Source: Oscillospiraceae bacterium
GTDB taxonomy: Bacteria; Bacillota; Clostridia; Oscillospirales; Ruminococcaceae
NCBI GenBank assembly: GCA_021199355.1
Contig: JAJQIF010000029.1
Span: forward strand, 1-64,000
Reading direction: 5' to 3'
DNA: 64,000 nt
A program made the translations under genes and the position numbers. This document shows positions 62,272 to 64,000 of the stretch, in pieces. Position 1 is the first letter of the stretch. Each line of letters opens with the position of its first letter. Under the pieces are notes generated by a model. The model did no database searches. It was given only the letters and a program-made list of their open reading frames with translations, and was not told the DNA's origin.

Positions 62272-63540
62272 ATGCTTACAGCAATAGTTGGAATCAACTG
62301 GGGCGACGAAGGAAAAGGCAGAATGGTTGACCTTCTGTCGAAGGACTTCGACATCATCTGCCGCTACCAAGGCGGCAACAACGCGGGACACACCGTCATC
62401 AATGAGAGAGGAAGCTTCGTTCTGAATCTTCTCCCTTCGGGAATCTTCCACGAGACGGCTGTCAACGTCATGGGCGGAGGAATGGTCGTTGACCTTGAGC
62501 ACCTTTGCCACGAAATGGCTTCCCTGCGTGAAAAAGGGATTGAAATCAGCCCCAATAACCTCAAAATCAGCGACAAAGCTACCATATGCCTGCCCTATCA
62601 CAAGGAGCTCGACATCATGGAGGAGGATCGCCTCAAGGACAAGAAGTTCGGCTCGACTCGTCGTGGCATTGCTCCAGTTTATGCAGATAAATACATGAAA
62701 AAGAGCCTTAGAATGAGCGACCTCCAGAACCCCGACACCCTCGAAGAGAAGGTAAAGGACATCGTCGAGTGGAAGAACTTAACCTTCAAGGGCTACGGGC
62801 ACGAGCTCATAAATGCCGACGAAATCCTTGCATGGCTCAAGAAGTACGGCGACGAGATACTTCCGTATATCACCGACGTGTCTTCATACCTCGAGAAGGC
62901 GGCTGACGACGGAAAGAACATCATGTTCGAGGCACAGCTTGGAGCTCTCAGAGACATCGACTACGGAATTTATCCTTACACCTCTTCTTCGCAGACTCTT
63001 GCCCACTATGCGCCCATCGGCGCCGGAATCCCCGGAAGAAAGCTTGACTGCTCCATCGGTATCATGAAGGCATATTCGACCTGCGTCGGCGAAGGACCGT
63101 TCACATGCGAAATGTTCGGCGAAGAGGCTGAAGCACTCAGAGCAGCAGGCGGAGAATACGGTGCCGCTACCGGAAGACCCCGTAGAGTCGGACCCTTCGA
63201 CGTTCCCGCTTCGAAGTATGGCGTAAGAGTTCAGGGTGCTGACTGCCTTGTTCTTACCAAGTTAGACGTTCTTTCCTATATGGACAAGATTCCCGTTTGC
63301 GTTCACTACGAGGTTGACGGCGAAATCACCGACACCTTCCCGACTGGCGACAAGCTTGAGCGTGCAAAGCCGGTTGTAGAATATGTCAAAGGCTTTGGCG
63401 ACGTTTCGAAGTGCCGCAAAAAGGAAGACCTCCCCGAGGACGCCCTCAACTACATCCGCCTTATCGAGCACGCAGTCGGTTGCCCGATAAAGTACGTTTC
63501 GGTCGGCGCCGAAAGAGACGAATACATTACAATGTTCTGA
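62272..63540 (+). CDS. purA: Adenylosuccinate synthetase
   Basis: 422 aa. GTP-binding GINWGDEGKGRMVDLL, then YQGGNNAGHTVI and the IMP-binding STRRGIAPVYADK; the end ISYxSVGxxRDEYI appears as IKYVSVGAERDEYI. First committed step from IMP to AMP, before PurB. ATG 62272 after AAAGGAC. Confidence 0.97.
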   Translation: MLTAIVGINWGDEGKGRMVDLLSKDFDIICRYQGGNNAGHTVINERGSFVLNLLPSGIFHETAVNVMGGGMVVDLEHLCHEMASLREKGIEISPNNLKISDKATICLPYHKELDIMEEDRLKDKKFGSTRRGIAPVYADKYMKKSLRMSDLQNPDTLEEKVKDIVEWKNLTFKGYGHELINADEILAWLKKYGDEILPYITDVSSYLEKAADDGKNIMFEAQLGALRDIDYGIYPYTSSSQTLAHYAPIGAGIPGRKLDCSIGIMKAYSTCVGEGPFTCEMFGEEAEALRAAGGEYGAATGRPRRVGPFDVPASKYGVRVQGADCLVLTKLDVLSYMDKIPVCVHYEVDGEITDTFPTGDKLERAKPVVEYVKGFGDVSKCRKKEDLPEDALNYIRLIEHAVGCPIKYVSVGAERDEYITMF

Positions 63541-63553
63541 TAAATCACAGCAA

Positions 63554-63583
63554 GCGTTTATCGGCTTTATTGCCGGTAAACGC
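63554..63583 (+). other. Intercistronic hairpin between purA and carA
   Basis: GCGTTTATCGGC pairs with GCCGGTAAACGC around TTTATT (12 bp, one T-G pair). No T run follows, so it is not a classical terminator. It may stabilise the purA mRNA end or block ribosomes. Confidence 0.5.
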
Positions 63584-63616
63584 CTAACTGAAACATAAGG
63601 AGGCAAACTCTAAAAA

Positions 63617-64000
63617 ATGAGAGAGTATGACCGCAAGCTAATTACGGAGGACGGAAGCGAATACTTCGGGTACGGTTTCGGAAGCTCGGACGAACGAGTG
63701 CTGGAGCTTGTATTCAACACTTCCATGGTCGGCTATCAGGAGATAGTTTCGGACCCGTCCTATACCGATCAGATGGTCGTTATGACCTATCCGATTATCG
63801 GAAGCTACGGAATTAACGACGACGACTTCGAGACGAAGTACCCGTCAATCGGGGCTTTGGTCGTTAGAGATTACAACGATATGCCGTCGAATTTCCGTTA
63901 TATAAAGACACTTTCGGAGCTTCTGGAAGAGAACAATATTCCCGGTATCAGCGGAGTTGACACCCGTAAGCTTACCCGCAGTATCCGCGATTTTGGCTCC
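63617..64000 (+). CDS. carA: Carbamoyl-phosphate synthase small subunit (partial, runs off the window)
   Basis: First 128 codons, ATG 63617 after AAGGAGGC. Residues RKLITEDGSEYFGYGFGS, then FNTSMVGYQEIVSDPSY, YPIIGSYGIN and SGVDTRKLTRSIRDFG are the conserved N-terminal domain of CarA. The glutamine amidotransferase domain lies beyond 64000. Feeds carbamoyl phosphate to pyrimidine and arginine synthesis with ammonia from glutamine, in keeping with the upstream genes. Confidence 0.95.
   Translation, partial: MREYDRKLITEDGSEYFGYGFGSSDERVLELVFNTSMVGYQEIVSDPSYTDQMVVMTYPIIGSYGINDDDFETKYPSIGALVVRDYNDMPSNFRYIKTLSELLEENNIPGISGVDTRKLTRSIRDFGS

Overview
The window looks like chromosome from a Gram-positive anaerobe of the class Clostridia, probably a gut Oscillospiraceae/Ruminococcaceae-type organism. 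This is inferred from Bce-type peptide-resistance genes, lipoproteins with Cys lipoboxes, strong GGAGG ribosome sites, TTGACA-17-TATAAT promoters, a split ferredoxin-linked glutamate synthase and an ANTAR regulator beside glnA. No rRNA, tRNA or CRISPR array was seen, so the species is open.

Layout. 1-3.5 kb: an Rpn/PD-(D/E)XK nuclease gene, a decayed copy of its C-terminal tail, and three overlapping genes typical of the accessory part of integrative conjugative elements (YodL, TTRAP and a nucleotidyltransferase-like protein). 3.7-8.2 kb: a complete Bce-type antimicrobial-peptide module (response regulator, sensor kinase, ABC ATPase, FtsX-type permease) with a recognisable BceR-type operator before the ABC genes. 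8.3-20.8 kb: an eight-gene, end-to-end overlapping operon with two families of surface lipoproteins (solute-binding-like type B and beta-propeller-like type A), one A-B fusion, and an ABC-2 transporter. 20.9-26.0 kb: three large serine recombinases and a catalytically dead resolvase-like protein, all overlapping. 26.2-27.1 kb: a DUF3791-DUF3990-DUF3791 cassette bracketed by a 13-bp direct repeat.

27.2-49.8 kb is mostly housekeeping: acyl-ACP thioesterase, ferredoxin, RodA/FtsW, galactokinase, TrmB, a tripartite tricarboxylate transporter (TctCBA), AraD, YfcE, a thioredoxin with an FTR-like partner, an EF-G paralogue, an SGNH hydrolase, a GH53 galactanase, aconitase plus isocitrate dehydrogenase, YitT and a PlsC-like acyltransferase. 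Embedded in it are the remains of a type III toxin-antitoxin locus (promoter, three 35-nt repeats and terminator intact, toxin truncated) and two copies of a palindromic intergenic repeat.

50-64 kb is one long plus-strand run for nitrogen assimilation and nucleotide synthesis: split GltB subunits with their electron-transfer proteins, glnA, an ANTAR regulator, pyrG, purF, purC, purB, purA and the start of carA. Its leader carries two hairpins with A1/G4 hexaloops, the recognition pattern of ANTAR proteins. The first is mutually exclusive with a downstream terminator. The regulator encoded in the operon therefore probably controls it by antitermination. Aconitase and isocitrate dehydrogenase nearby supply 2-oxoglutarate, and the glutamine made here feeds pyrG, purF and carA.
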